Origin: Clostridia bacterium
GTDB taxonomy: Bacteria; Bacillota; Clostridia; UBA1212
Assembly: GCA_017461545.1 (NCBI GenBank)
Contig: JAFTXP010000007.1
Span: 1-64,000, forward strand
Direction: 5' to 3'
Length of the DNA: 64,000 nt
Numbering within the stretch: the first letter of the stretch is position 1; each line of letters opens with the position of its first letter. This document shows, in pieces, positions 44,319-53,208 of the stretch. Position numbers and translations under genes: made by a program. The notes below the pieces were generated by a model. The model saw only the letters and a program-made list of their open reading frames with translations. It was not told the DNA's origin and made no database searches.

Positions 44319-45953
44319 TTATCTTATCAAGTGAACTCTTTTGAGCAATTTTGTTATTTTCGGAGATATTTCATCCAGTTCGTCATCTGTGAGTGCCCCC
44401 ATTTTTCTCATCACATAGAAATAAACAGCGACCGCAGCCAGTACCGTAGGAACAAAAGCAATAAGTGTCATAAAATACCCGTCTCCGATAAGACCCAAAA
44501 GGAATCTAAGGAGCAAATATATGGGAAGCGAAACAATAATCATCGCAACAGACGCCGCAACAGGTCTGTATATGATTTTCATGAAAGAAATCTTTATTCT
44601 TTCTTTTTTGGATATTACATAGTGATTTAACAGCACGGGAATCAAATATGAAATATATGTTGCAATTACCGCACCGTATACATTTATACCCGGTATTACA
44701 ACAAGGAAGTAATTTGATACGGCTTTGATTACAACACATAGGCAAAGAAATACCGATGAAGTAAACATTCGGTTTACACCCTGGAGAACCGAACTCTGCA
44801 GATGCATCGTTCCGAGAAGCAATACACTTCCCGCCGCCGCCATGAGAAGCGGATAATTTGTGCTGCCGTATCCGAGCAATTTGTATATAGGCTGTGCAAA
44901 TGCGATCATTGCCGCAATGACCGGTATAGATACCGTATAGCACAGTTTAAAGCCGTATTCCGCACGTTCCGATACTTTTTTTATATTTTTTACCGCATAA
45001 GCTGAAGCGACTGCCGGAAGAACGCTTATGCAAAGCGCCGTTACAAGTGCCACAGGTACATTTATAAGCTGACGCATTGCCATAAATGCTCCGTGCATAC
45101 TTTTTGATTCAAATTCAGCAAACCCAGCGTCCAGAAGTCTGCTTTTTATCATTTTATTATCAATCAAGTCTCCTCCGTACTGTACAGCCGAGCTGAGTGT
45201 TATCGGCAGGCTGTAATAAAAAATTTTCTTTATTATCGAAGATGTTGATACAGGCAGGATGCCCTCTTTTTCTCTCAGATCTCTTTCAGAAATTATTACG
45301 GCATTGACATTCGGTTTGTTCTTTCCGTAAAAATACATCACTATCAGCAATGCTACCAATGCACCTACAGCAGTACCTATTGATGCTCCGGCCACCGCCC
45401 AGATAATGCCTTTTGATTTTAGCAGGACAACGAGAAGAATTGACACTGCCACATGTACAATCTGCTCTATTATCTGCGACGAAGCAGTCGGTATCATGTT
45501 TTTTCTTCCCTGGAAATATCCCCTGTAAGCAGATAAAATTGCACAAATAAGCAAAGTAGGCGCGATACATAAAATACCTGCCCAGCTCTCCTCATTATTC
45601 ATAAAACGTGCAATGGGCTTTGCAAATATTCCCATCAGCGCCATAAAGAAAGCGCCGATTATTATCAGAAAAGTTCTCGCTGTCTTAAAAGCTTTCTCGG
45701 CTTCTTCGGAATGTTTCGTCACTGTAAGCTCTGTAACAAGTTTTGATATTGCAACCGGAAATCCGGCGGTCGTCAACACATAAATGAATGCATAAACGGA
45801 ATACGCAGTGCTGTAAACACTGTATCCCGCATCTCCCCCGAGACAGCTTCTTATCACCGGCACAAATACCAGCGACATAAGTTTTACCGCTATACTGGCT
45901 GCAGAAAGTATCAAAAATCCTGCGCCGACAGATTGTTTTTTACTGTTATCCAT
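44319..45953 (-). CDS. Polysaccharide/lipid II flippase family protein (SpoVB/MurJ-like)
   Basis: This MOP-superfamily transporter (544 residues, about 14 membrane segments) flips lipid-linked sugars across the membrane. The start at ATG 45953, with GGAG upstream, gives MDNSKKQSVGAGFLILSAAS, typical of SpoVB-type members. Clostridia usually encode several; this one may support spore cortex or capsule. Confidence 0.83.
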   Translation of the reverse strand: MDNSKKQSVGAGFLILSAASIAVKLMSLVFVPVIRSCLGGDAGYSVYSTAYSVYAFIYVLTTAGFPVAISKLVTELTVTKHSEEAEKAFKTARTFLIIIGAFFMALMGIFAKPIARFMNNEESWAGILCIAPTLLICAILSAYRGYFQGRKNMIPTASSQIIEQIVHVAVSILLVVLLKSKGIIWAVAGASIGTAVGALVALLIVMYFYGKNKPNVNAVIISERDLREKEGILPVSTSSIIKKIFYYSLPITLSSAVQYGGDLIDNKMIKSRLLDAGFAEFESKSMHGAFMAMRQLINVPVALVTALCISVLPAVASAYAVKNIKKVSERAEYGFKLCYTVSIPVIAAMIAFAQPIYKLLGYGSTNYPLLMAAAGSVLLLGTMHLQSSVLQGVNRMFTSSVFLCLCVVIKAVSNYFLVVIPGINVYGAVIATYISYLIPVLLNHYVISKKERIKISFMKIIYRPVAASVAMIIVSLPIYLLLRFLLGLIGDGYFMTLIAFVPTVLAAVAVYFYVMRKMGALTDDELDEISPKITKLLKRVHLIR

Positions 45954-46008
45954 TCTGATTACACTCCGAAAAATGCCCAACTCATTGAGGACACTTTTTT
46001 TTATAATT

Positions 46009-46590
46009 TTAATACTTCTTCAAACCGCAATAAAATACAGCGATGTGGGATAAACACCTGAATATATGGAATACAAAAGTATTTGCTCCTATTGCATTAT
46101 TTGAAAGCATTATGCAATATATTACAAACAGTCCGACTGTCGCCATCAAGCCTGTTAGCCATGCAACATCTTTTAATTTTTTTGAACCCAAATGGTAAAG
46201 GAAAAACAGAAGATATGATACTAATAACACTATCATCGCAGCAATTTCCCAGAAAGTTGTGTATTTTAAAGATAACGGCCATGAGTAAAACATGTATAGG
46301 CAGTAACACAACAATGTAATCACCGATATTACCGTTGAAAAAATCAGCACACCTCTTTTTATGAGGTTAAGATCCTTTATCACAGTCACAAAGAAAGATA
46401 TTGCAAGCATAAGCAGTGCAAGACAAAACATTTCTGTTCCAAAGAAATATTTAAACAGACTGTTTCCGAACTTGTAACCTAAAATCCAGTTTACAAATTC
46501 CTCCAATCCGTAATAAAAGAGCCAGCCTGCGCCTAAGCAACCGCATATAACAGCAAGTACGCTTCCTGCTTTTTTTGATGCCTTAGCCAT
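46009..46590 (-). CDS. Multi-pass membrane protein of unknown function
   Basis: The 193 residues hold about six hydrophobic segments, with few charged residues and a short basic N-terminus. No motif is recognised. It lies upstream of the flippase gene, with a gap of about 55 bases. Confidence 0.5.
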   Translation of the reverse strand: MAKASKKAGSVLAVICGCLGAGWLFYYGLEEFVNWILGYKFGNSLFKYFFGTEMFCLALLMLAISFFVTVIKDLNLIKRGVLIFSTVISVITLLCYCLYMFYSWPLSLKYTTFWEIAAMIVLLVSYLLFFLYHLGSKKLKDVAWLTGLMATVGLFVIYCIMLSNNAIGANTFVFHIFRCLSHIAVFYCGLKKY

Positions 46591-46662
46591 GTAATTTTCA
46601 CCCTATCTTTCTATAAAGCCGTCGTTTATATGATTTCTTTAAATCTGTTTTTTAATTACTTT

Positions 46663-47166
46663 TTAATTGGTTTCCGATTTTGACAATTTTTTTATAACAG
46701 GAGTTTCGAATATGCGTTTAAATTTCACAAAACCGGGATCCCCGCTTCTGTCAATCGGTGTCACCAAAACCGTATAACAGCCGAAACGGTTGCCTCCCCA
46801 TATATCGGTAAAAAGCTGGTCGCCTATCATAACGACCTCATCGGCTTTCACGCCGAGTCTTTCACTCAGACGGTTAAATCCTTTTCGTCGCGGTTTCAAG
46901 GCCTTTCCTTCAAAATCTAAAGCAAGCGCATCTGCAAACAACTTTGCCCTTCCGCTCTTTGCATTTGACAGAACCGCAACTTTAAAACCTATCTCATGAA
47001 GATTTTTGACAAACTTGTGAAGTTTTTCATCCGGAAGCGGATCATTATAACTTGCCATTGTATTATCAATATCAAAATATATGGCTCTCTTTCCGCTGTC
47101 GTATAACTTTTGGTAGTCGATATGGTGAATCGTTTCCACCCAAACAGAAGGTTTCAAAAAACGCAT
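46663..47166 (-). CDS. YqeG family HAD phosphatase
   Basis: This is a HAD-superfamily IIIA phosphatase of 167 residues, with motif I YFDIDNT, motif II LSNAK and motif III/IV GDQLFTDIWGGN. Family members act on phosphatidylglycerophosphate or similar small phosphates. The start is ATG 47166 with GGGAG in front; longer in-frame starts overlap aroQ. Confidence 0.83.
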   Translation of the reverse strand: MRFLKPSVWVETIHHIDYQKLYDSGKRAIYFDIDNTMASYNDPLPDEKLHKFVKNLHEIGFKVAVLSNAKSGRAKLFADALALDFEGKALKPRRKGFNRLSERLGVKADEVVMIGDQLFTDIWGGNRFGCYTVLVTPIDRSGDPGFVKFKRIFETPVIKKLSKSETN

Positions 47167-47218
47167 AAAATGTTTCTCCCGTAATTTTTTATAAACACAT
47201 TTCACTTTACATAAAATT

Positions 47219-47671
47219 TCAAATTCTGCCGTTTTCGGCAAGATATTTTTTAAGGCGCACCGCAGCCTCTTTGTAACCTTTGATACCCATACCGCAGACA
47301 ACATCCACGCAAGCAGGTCGTATAACCGAATTTTTACGAAACTCGTCGCGCTTGTTAATATCACTTAGATGAACTTCCACGGCCGCAACTTTGCCCGAAA
47401 CAGCCTTAAGAGCATCTAAAATCGCATAACTGTAATGAGTGTAAGCACCGGCATTTATAACGATTCCGTCATACTTTCCGTAAGACTCCTGTATGAAATC
47501 CACAACATTGCCCTCGCTGTTTGACTGCACAACCGTCACGGTGTCACCCATTTCATCAGCCGACTTTTTGATAAAGTCACACAAATCAGCATATGTATCA
47601 CGTCCGTAAATCTCCGGTTCGCGAATGCCTATCATATTTATGTTTGGTCCGTTAATAACGATGTAATTCAC
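47219..47671 (-). CDS. aroQ: Type II 3-dehydroquinate dehydratase
   Basis: AroQ performs step 3 of the shikimate pathway. The 150 residues show NGPNINMIGIREPEIYG with the catalytic Tyr, VQSNSEG, NAGAYTHYSYA and EVHLSDINKRDEFRKNSV. It is followed by the YqeG phosphatase gene and preceded by the HIT gene. Confidence 0.95.
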   Translation of the reverse strand: MNYIVINGPNINMIGIREPEIYGRDTYADLCDFIKKSADEMGDTVTVVQSNSEGNVVDFIQESYGKYDGIVINAGAYTHYSYAILDALKAVSGKVAAVEVHLSDINKRDEFRKNSVIRPACVDVVCGMGIKGYKEAAVRLKKYLAENGRI

Positions 47672-47698
47672 TTTAATGTCCTCCGAATTCCGCCTTTA

Positions 47699-48043
47699 TC
47701 AAACGATTTTCTCGCCCATCATTCCGCCTGCCAGAATGTGGTAGTGAATATGATGTACTGTCTGCATTGCATCTCTTCCGCAGTTATTGATTACACGGAA
47801 ACCGTTCTCCGCAAATCCCTGTTCACGCGCAATTTTTGCTATTGCAAGCTGAATTCTTCCTGCAATCTCTGTATCTTCCTCTGTATACTCTAAAACATTT
47901 GCAAGATGTTTCTTAGGCACAACTATAATGTGTACCGGCATCTGCGGAGCTATGTCCTTAAATGCATAACAATATTCGTCCTCATATACCTTTGTCGAAG
48001 GAATTTCTCCTGCGATTATTTTACAAAAAAGACAATCATTCAT
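47699..48043 (-). CDS. HIT family nucleotide hydrolase
   Basis: The 114-residue histidine triad protein begins CLFCKIIAGEIP, and the catalytic triad is HHIHYHILAGG. Members hydrolyse adenosine phosphoramidates (HinT-like). Confidence 0.9.
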   Translation of the reverse strand: MNDCLFCKIIAGEIPSTKVYEDEYCYAFKDIAPQMPVHIIVVPKKHLANVLEYTEEDTEIAGRIQLAIAKIAREQGFAENGFRVINNCGRDAMQTVHHIHYHILAGGMMGEKIV

Positions 48044-48068
48044 TTTAACTACCTCCTGTTTTTTGGTT

Positions 48069-48105
48069 CGGTGTTATTATTTTTGTAACTGTCTGTAATA
48101 ACACC
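48069..48105. promoter_or_regulatory. Hairpin downstream of alaS
   Basis: CGGTGTTATTA pairs with TAATAACACCG across a loop of about 15 bases, between the alaS terminator and the HIT gene. It could be a second terminator or a leader element of the HIT gene. Confidence 0.4.
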
Positions 48106-48117
48106 GGTTTCAATAAC

Positions 48118-48152
48118 GAAGCGGTTTTAATTCTTCGATTAAAACCGCTTCG
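48118..48152 (-). terminator. Terminator of alaS
   Basis: CGAAGCGGTTTTAA (48118-48131) pairs with TTAAAACCGCTTCG (48139-48152) around a short loop, about 25 bases past the alaS stop. Confidence 0.75.
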
Positions 48153-48174
48153 CACTTTTTATCAAACAATTTTA

Positions 48175-50829
48175 TCAAAGCATTGTGTCAACTTTTGAAA
48201 GCATTTCATCGATAGCTTCGGGGTTCTTTCCGCCTGCCTGTGCCATATCGGGACGTCCGCCGCCGCCACCGCCGCACATCATAGCAGCCTGTTTTATTAC
48301 TTTGCCGCATGATACGCCGCTTTCTACAGCAGCCTTTGTAGCCATTGCCACAAGCTGTACTTTGCCGTTTGCACCCGATGCCACAAGTACAATACCGTTT
48401 TCAAGCTTGTCACGGAGCTTTTCTGCCATATCGCGGAGACCTTCTCCTTCAAGCATATCAAAACGACCTGCCACGACTGTTGTTCCGTTTACAACCTTTG
48501 CGTTTGCTATGAGCGAATCAACGTCGCCCGATGCCATTTCTTTCTTTATATCATCAAGCTCTTTTACCGCTGCCTTGTACTGTGCAGAAAGCGCGGCAGC
48601 CTTGTCTTTAGCATCAGCCGGTGCAGCTTTGAGAGCCGCAGCCGTGTCATTTAACATCTGCTCTTTCTCTGCAAAATACATTCTTGCGACATTGCCCGTC
48701 ACAGCTTCTATTCTTCTGATACCTGCCGCAACAGCGCTTTCGTGAAGAATCTTTACAAGACCTATTGTAGCAGTGCTCTTTACGTGTGTACCGCCGCAGA
48801 ATTCGATGCTGTAACCGCCCATATCGACTACTCGTACAACATTTCCGTACTTTTCTCCGAACAATGCCATAGCACCGAGTTTCTTCGCCTCGTCAATGGG
48901 CATCTCCTGAACATTTACAGCGTAATCTTCGTAAACAGCCTCGTTTACGATAGCCTCAACCTGCTTTATCTCGTCTTCGGTCATAGCCTGCATATGGTTG
49001 AAATCAAAACGAAGTCTTTCGGGATTTACGCTTGAACCTGCCTGATGTACATGGTCGCCCAATACTTTCTGAAGCGCTTTCTGAATAAGGTGTGTCGCAC
49101 TGTGGTTTCTCTCTGTGGCAAGTCTTTCCGCTCTGTCAACCTTCATCACGCATTTGTCACCCTGCTCAACCATACCGCTTTCTACTACGCATATATGTTT
49201 CCACTTTTTGTCTGCAGTCTTTTCTGTGCCGATTACACGGATAACACTGTCTGAGGATGTCTCTATAACACCCGTATCGCCTGCCTGTCCGCCGCTCTCT
49301 GCATAGAAAGGAGTCTTGTCAGTAATAATGATTACCTCTTCGCCGTCATTTGCATTTTCTACCGCAACGACACTAGGCTGTCCCTCTTCCGCATTTTCGT
49401 CTTTTTTGAGTATATAAAGAATTTCCGCGTCGCAAGTAAGTGTTTCGTAGCCTACAAATTCAGTCACAGGACATTCTGCCGGGATTTCAACTTCTTTTCC
49501 GCTCCATGAACCGTTTTTACCCTTTACAGCCTCACGAGCCTTTTCTTTCTGAACTTTCATCGCGCTTCTGAAACCGTCTTCGTCAATGCTGAATCCGTTT
49601 TCTGCGGCAATTTCTTTTGTGAGGTCAAACGGAAATCCGTATGTATCATGAAGTTTAAATGCGGCCTCTCCAGAAACCTCCGTCTTTCCCTCTGCCTTTG
49701 CCTCGTCCATAATCGTTGTGAGAAGCGACATGCCCTGGTCGATAGTAGATGCAAAGCTCTCTTCTTCGATACGGATAACTTTCTTAATATAGTCGGCTTT
49801 CTCTACAAGGTTCGGATATGCTCCGCCGGACTCTTCGATAACAATCTGTGCAAGCTCGCTTAAGAAAGGTTTTTTCATTCCGAGCATTCTGCCGTGTCTG
49901 GATGCGCCTCTCAAAAGTCTTCTCAGAACGTAGCCTCTGCCGCCGTTTGACGGAACAACGCCGTCGCTTACCATCATAACCGTACTTCTGATGTGGTCTG
50001 TGATAACACGGATAGATACATCGTTTTTCCACTCCGCACCGTATTTAACACCTGACCAGTCGCAGACAGTATCAAGAACTCTTCTGACAGTATCAACCTC
50101 GAAAAGGTTGTCCACATTCTGCATTACGCAGGCAAGTCTCTCAAGACCCATACCTGTGTCAATGTTCGGGAATGCAAGTCTTTCGTATGAACCGTCTGCT
50201 TTTCTGTCAAACTGCGTGAACACGAGATTCCAGACTTCCATAAATCTGTCGCAGTCACAACCGACTTTACAATCGGGCTTTCCGCAGCCGTACTTTTCGC
50301 CTCTGTCAAAGTGAATTTCCGAACACGGTCCGCAAGGTCCCGTGCCGTGCTCCCAGAAGTTTTCCTCTTTGCCCATTCTGAAAATGTGGCTGTCCGGAAC
50401 ACCTACGTCTTTTGTCCAGATTTCATAAGCCTCGTCATCGTCAAGATATATAGTCACATAGAGCTTGTCCGCAGGTATCTCCATAACTTCTGTCATGAAT
50501 TCCCATGCCCACGGAATAACTTCTTTCTTAAAATAGTCACCGAACGAGAAGTTTCCGAGCATTTCAAAGAATGTACCGTGACGCGCTGTTTTTCCGACGT
50601 TGTCTATATCGGGAGTACGGATACATTTCTGACAAGTTGTTACACGCTTTCTCGGCGGCTCCTCCGCACCTGTAAAATAAGGCTTAAGAGGTGTCATGCC
50701 TGCATTTATCAAAAGAATACTCGGGTCGTTCTGCGGCACGAGCGAAAAGCTCTGCATACGCAAGTGACCTTTGCTCTCAAAGAAAGAAAGATACTTTTCT
50801 CTTATTTCGTTTAATCCCATGTTGCGCAT
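48175..50829 (-). CDS. alaS: Alanyl-tRNA synthetase
   Basis: AlaRS (884 residues) charges tRNA-Ala. The class II core includes the NDPSILLINAGMTPLKPYF start, RVTTCQKCIRTPDIDNVG and GLERLACV. The editing domain contains HSATHLIQKAL and FCGGTHVKST with its zinc residues. The C-Ala domain ends with GGGGGGRPDMAQAGG. The start is ATG 50829 with AAGGA upstream; a second ATG (MGLNE) is 3 codons later. No T-box leader is seen. Confidence 0.97.
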   Translation of the reverse strand: MRNMGLNEIREKYLSFFESKGHLRMQSFSLVPQNDPSILLINAGMTPLKPYFTGAEEPPRKRVTTCQKCIRTPDIDNVGKTARHGTFFEMLGNFSFGDYFKKEVIPWAWEFMTEVMEIPADKLYVTIYLDDDEAYEIWTKDVGVPDSHIFRMGKEENFWEHGTGPCGPCSEIHFDRGEKYGCGKPDCKVGCDCDRFMEVWNLVFTQFDRKADGSYERLAFPNIDTGMGLERLACVMQNVDNLFEVDTVRRVLDTVCDWSGVKYGAEWKNDVSIRVITDHIRSTVMMVSDGVVPSNGGRGYVLRRLLRGASRHGRMLGMKKPFLSELAQIVIEESGGAYPNLVEKADYIKKVIRIEEESFASTIDQGMSLLTTIMDEAKAEGKTEVSGEAAFKLHDTYGFPFDLTKEIAAENGFSIDEDGFRSAMKVQKEKAREAVKGKNGSWSGKEVEIPAECPVTEFVGYETLTCDAEILYILKKDENAEEGQPSVVAVENANDGEEVIIITDKTPFYAESGGQAGDTGVIETSSDSVIRVIGTEKTADKKWKHICVVESGMVEQGDKCVMKVDRAERLATERNHSATHLIQKALQKVLGDHVHQAGSSVNPERLRFDFNHMQAMTEDEIKQVEAIVNEAVYEDYAVNVQEMPIDEAKKLGAMALFGEKYGNVVRVVDMGGYSIEFCGGTHVKSTATIGLVKILHESAVAAGIRRIEAVTGNVARMYFAEKEQMLNDTAAALKAAPADAKDKAAALSAQYKAAVKELDDIKKEMASGDVDSLIANAKVVNGTTVVAGRFDMLEGEGLRDMAEKLRDKLENGIVLVASGANGKVQLVAMATKAAVESGVSCGKVIKQAAMMCGGGGGGRPDMAQAGGKNPEAIDEMLSKVDTML

Positions 50830-50880
50830 AAATTTATATTCCTTTCGTGTGTGGTTTCACAAACAAATTTTCACCGATAC

Positions 50881-50909
50881 ATTATCTCACCGCAGGGCTT
50901 TTGTGTCAA
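50881..50909 (-). promoter_or_regulatory. Consensus promoter of alaS
   Basis: On the minus strand, perfect TTGACA (50909-50904) and GATAAT (50886-50881) are 17 bases apart. Confidence 0.75.
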
Positions 50910-50964
50910 GAAAAACAGGGGCATAATATAATATTATATAGTTGCTTTTAAGGAATGCCTTTGC

Positions 50965-50993
50965 TTGAAATACAACCTCCGACAGAGTATAAT
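50965..50993 (+). promoter_or_regulatory. Promoter of the MgtC-family gene
   Basis: TTGAAA (50965-50970) and perfect TATAAT (50988-50993) are 17 bases apart, about 55 bases before the gene and divergent from alaS. Confidence 0.7.
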
Positions 50994-51048
50994 CAATAAA
51001 AATAATCTGAAAAGTATATTGCAAATATTTTGAAATTCTTATCATTTA

Positions 51049-51750
51049 TTGAGGGTGATTTTTATAAATACTTTAAATGAAATCGTTTTGTATCTCAGAG
51101 ATCTGAATATCGTTACGGTAACTCTTCGTCTGCTTTTAGCCATTATAATCGGCGGAATCATCGGAAACGAGCGCGGCAGGCACGGAAGCGCGGCAGGTCT
51201 GCGCACACATATTCTTGTCTGTATAGGATCTGCCATGACCTCTGTAACAAGTATGTTCGTGGCTGAAATACTAAGTGTTCAGGGAGATGTGGCACGTATA
51301 CCGGCGCAGGTAATTTCCGGCATCGGTTTCTTGGGCGCAGGCATGATTATTGTGAAAAACAGCAATGTAATCACAGGTCTTACAACCGCAGCAGGCATGT
51401 GGGCAACGGCCGCTATCGGTGTGGCTTTGGGATACGGTTTTTACAGCGGCGCGATAATCGGCATGGTTTGCTGTGTCGGAACTGCTGCATTGCTTACCAG
51501 ACTTGAGCGGAAAAGAAAGATGTCTGTACATATCTATCTTGAGATTTCCGAGTTAAAAAAAGCCGGTGAGATATGCGATAGAATAAAAGAAATTTACGGC
51601 TCTGAAATTCTGCTTGAAACAACCGCTCCCAAAAGCACCATTAAAGGGAATATCGGAGTACGAATTACTGCAAACAGAATTTACGATTATCATTCCATGC
51701 GAGAAAACCTCGAATCCATCGAAGGGATAGAATTTGTTATTCCGGAGTAA
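51049..51750 (+). CDS. MgtC/SapB family membrane protein
   Basis: The 233 residues have four to five hydrophobic segments (about 20-145) with the MgtC signature GGIIGNERGRHGSAAGLRTHILVCIGSAM, and a C-terminal cytoplasmic ACT-like part. Members help growth in low Mg2+ or control F-ATPase in pathogens; the role here is unknown. The start codon is uncertain: TTG 51049 is the longest frame, but no start is ideally spaced from a ribosome site. Confidence 0.82.
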   Translation: MRVIFINTLNEIVLYLRDLNIVTVTLRLLLAIIIGGIIGNERGRHGSAAGLRTHILVCIGSAMTSVTSMFVAEILSVQGDVARIPAQVISGIGFLGAGMIIVKNSNVITGLTTAAGMWATAAIGVALGYGFYSGAIIGMVCCVGTAALLTRLERKRKMSVHIYLEISELKKAGEICDRIKEIYGSEILLETTAPKSTIKGNIGVRITANRIYDYHSMRENLESIEGIEFVIPE

Positions 51751-51790
51751 AAATATAATTCCGTATCAGGAAAAACACGGCAATATTGCA

Positions 51791-51818
51791 TTGACAATCA
51801 TGCATAATCGAATATAAA
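51791..51818 (+). promoter_or_regulatory. Promoter of the DUF1015 gene cluster
   Basis: TTGACA (51791-51796) and TATAAA (51813-51818) are 16 bases apart, ahead of the DUF1015 gene and the linked glycosyltransferase genes. Confidence 0.6.
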
Positions 51819-51867
51819 ATTATCGTGTATTATTATAGTAAAAACGGTACGGAGGTGCTCTTTTATT

Positions 51868-53208
51868 ATGAGCAAAAAAATTTATGAAAATATAGGTCTT
51901 ATGATCCCAGATATACTTCTCCCCAAAAGCGGAACAGACATGACTAAGTGGGCAACCGTCGCATGCGACCAGTACACTTCACAGCCCGACTATTGGAAAG
52001 AAACCGAAGAAAAAACATCAGGCAGTGTTTCCACATACAACCTTATGCTTCCCGAAATTTATCTTAACCGCCCGGATGCAGACGAAAGAATAGCTAATAT
52101 AAATAAAACGATGACATCATATATAAAGGACGGCGTTCTCGAAAAACACGAATCGTCTATGATTCTGCTTGAGAGAACTACCCCTATTTCACCTGTCCGC
52201 ACGGGCATCGTTGTTGCACTCGACCTCGAAAAATACGATTTCAAAAAAGGCTCCGATTCTCTTATCAGAGCAACCGAGGGCACCGTTATCGAAAGAATTC
52301 CCCCGAGAATGAAAATCAGAAAAAATGCAGACATCGAAATGCCTCATATTATGATTCTGATTGATGACCCGGACAAAACTGTAGTTGAACCTATCGCAGA
52401 AAAAGCAAAATCAGGCGCATTTGAGTGCATCTACGATTTTGACATGCTCCAGCAGGGCGGTCATATAAAAGGCTATAAAATTACAGACGAAAAAATCTGC
52501 GATACTATGGCAGATGCTCTCGCAAAACTCGCCTCTAAAGAAGTTTTTGCAAAAAAATATAATCTGACAGATGATATCGCACCTCTGCTCTTTGCGGTAG
52601 GCGACGGAAACCATTCACTCGCTTCGGCAAAGTGCCATTGGGAGGAACTAAAGGCGGCTGGCGCAGATATGGAGCACCCTGCCCGCTTCGCCCTCTGTGA
52701 AATAGTCAACGTCCACGACAGAGGTATTGCATTTGAGCCTATTCACCGTGTTCTCTTCGGAATTGACGCAGAAGATTTTACAGACGGTCTTACAGAATAT
52801 TTCGGAGACAAAGCTACATGTGTCTACGGCGGAGAGGGTAAGTTCGAAGAAGCCTACACAGGTGAGGAATTCGGGAAGTTCCACATCATTCCGTTCTGCT
52901 CACCCAAAGGCAACGGCATTATTTACATCGACAGCTCTGTTCACACTTTAGCGGTCGGCGCTATACAGATGTATATTGACGAGTATATAAAGAAAAACTC
53001 CGGCGTCACAGTAGACTATGTTCACGGCGAGGATGTCACACGCTCTTTGGGAAGCAGCGAAAACAATATGGGTATACTTCTTCCTAAGATGGACAAAAAC
53101 GATTTGTTCTTAACAGTTATCAAAAACGGTTCACTTCCGAGAAAGACGTTCTCAATGGGTGAAGCTTTCGAAAAGCGTTACTACATCGAGTGCAGAGAAA
53201 TCAGATAA
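51868..53208 (+). CDS. DUF1015 family protein
   Basis: This 446-residue protein of the DUF1015 family carries the typical motif GDGNHSLASAK near residue 244, an analogue of the DGHHR motif of ParB/sulfiredoxin-fold enzymes such as serine kinases. An enzymatic, nucleotide-using role is therefore plausible but unproven. The ribosome site GGAGG precedes the ATG. The stop overlaps the start of the first glycosyltransferase gene (TAATG), so the DUF1015 gene and the three glycosyltransferase genes form one operon. Confidence 0.78.
   Translation: MSKKIYENIGLMIPDILLPKSGTDMTKWATVACDQYTSQPDYWKETEEKTSGSVSTYNLMLPEIYLNRPDADERIANINKTMTSYIKDGVLEKHESSMILLERTTPISPVRTGIVVALDLEKYDFKKGSDSLIRATEGTVIERIPPRMKIRKNADIEMPHIMILIDDPDKTVVEPIAEKAKSGAFECIYDFDMLQQGGHIKGYKITDEKICDTMADALAKLASKEVFAKKYNLTDDIAPLLFAVGDGNHSLASAKCHWEELKAAGADMEHPARFALCEIVNVHDRGIAFEPIHRVLFGIDAEDFTDGLTEYFGDKATCVYGGEGKFEEAYTGEEFGKFHIIPFCSPKGNGIIYIDSSVHTLAVGAIQMYIDEYIKKNSGVTVDYVHGEDVTRSLGSSENNMGILLPKMDKNDLFLTVIKNGSLPRKTFSMGEAFEKRYYIECREIR

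Noticed and set aside
50830-51048. T-box riboswitch upstream of alaS
   Set aside because: The promoter lies only about 50 bases from the start codon, leaving no room for a T-box leader, and no T-box sequence is seen.
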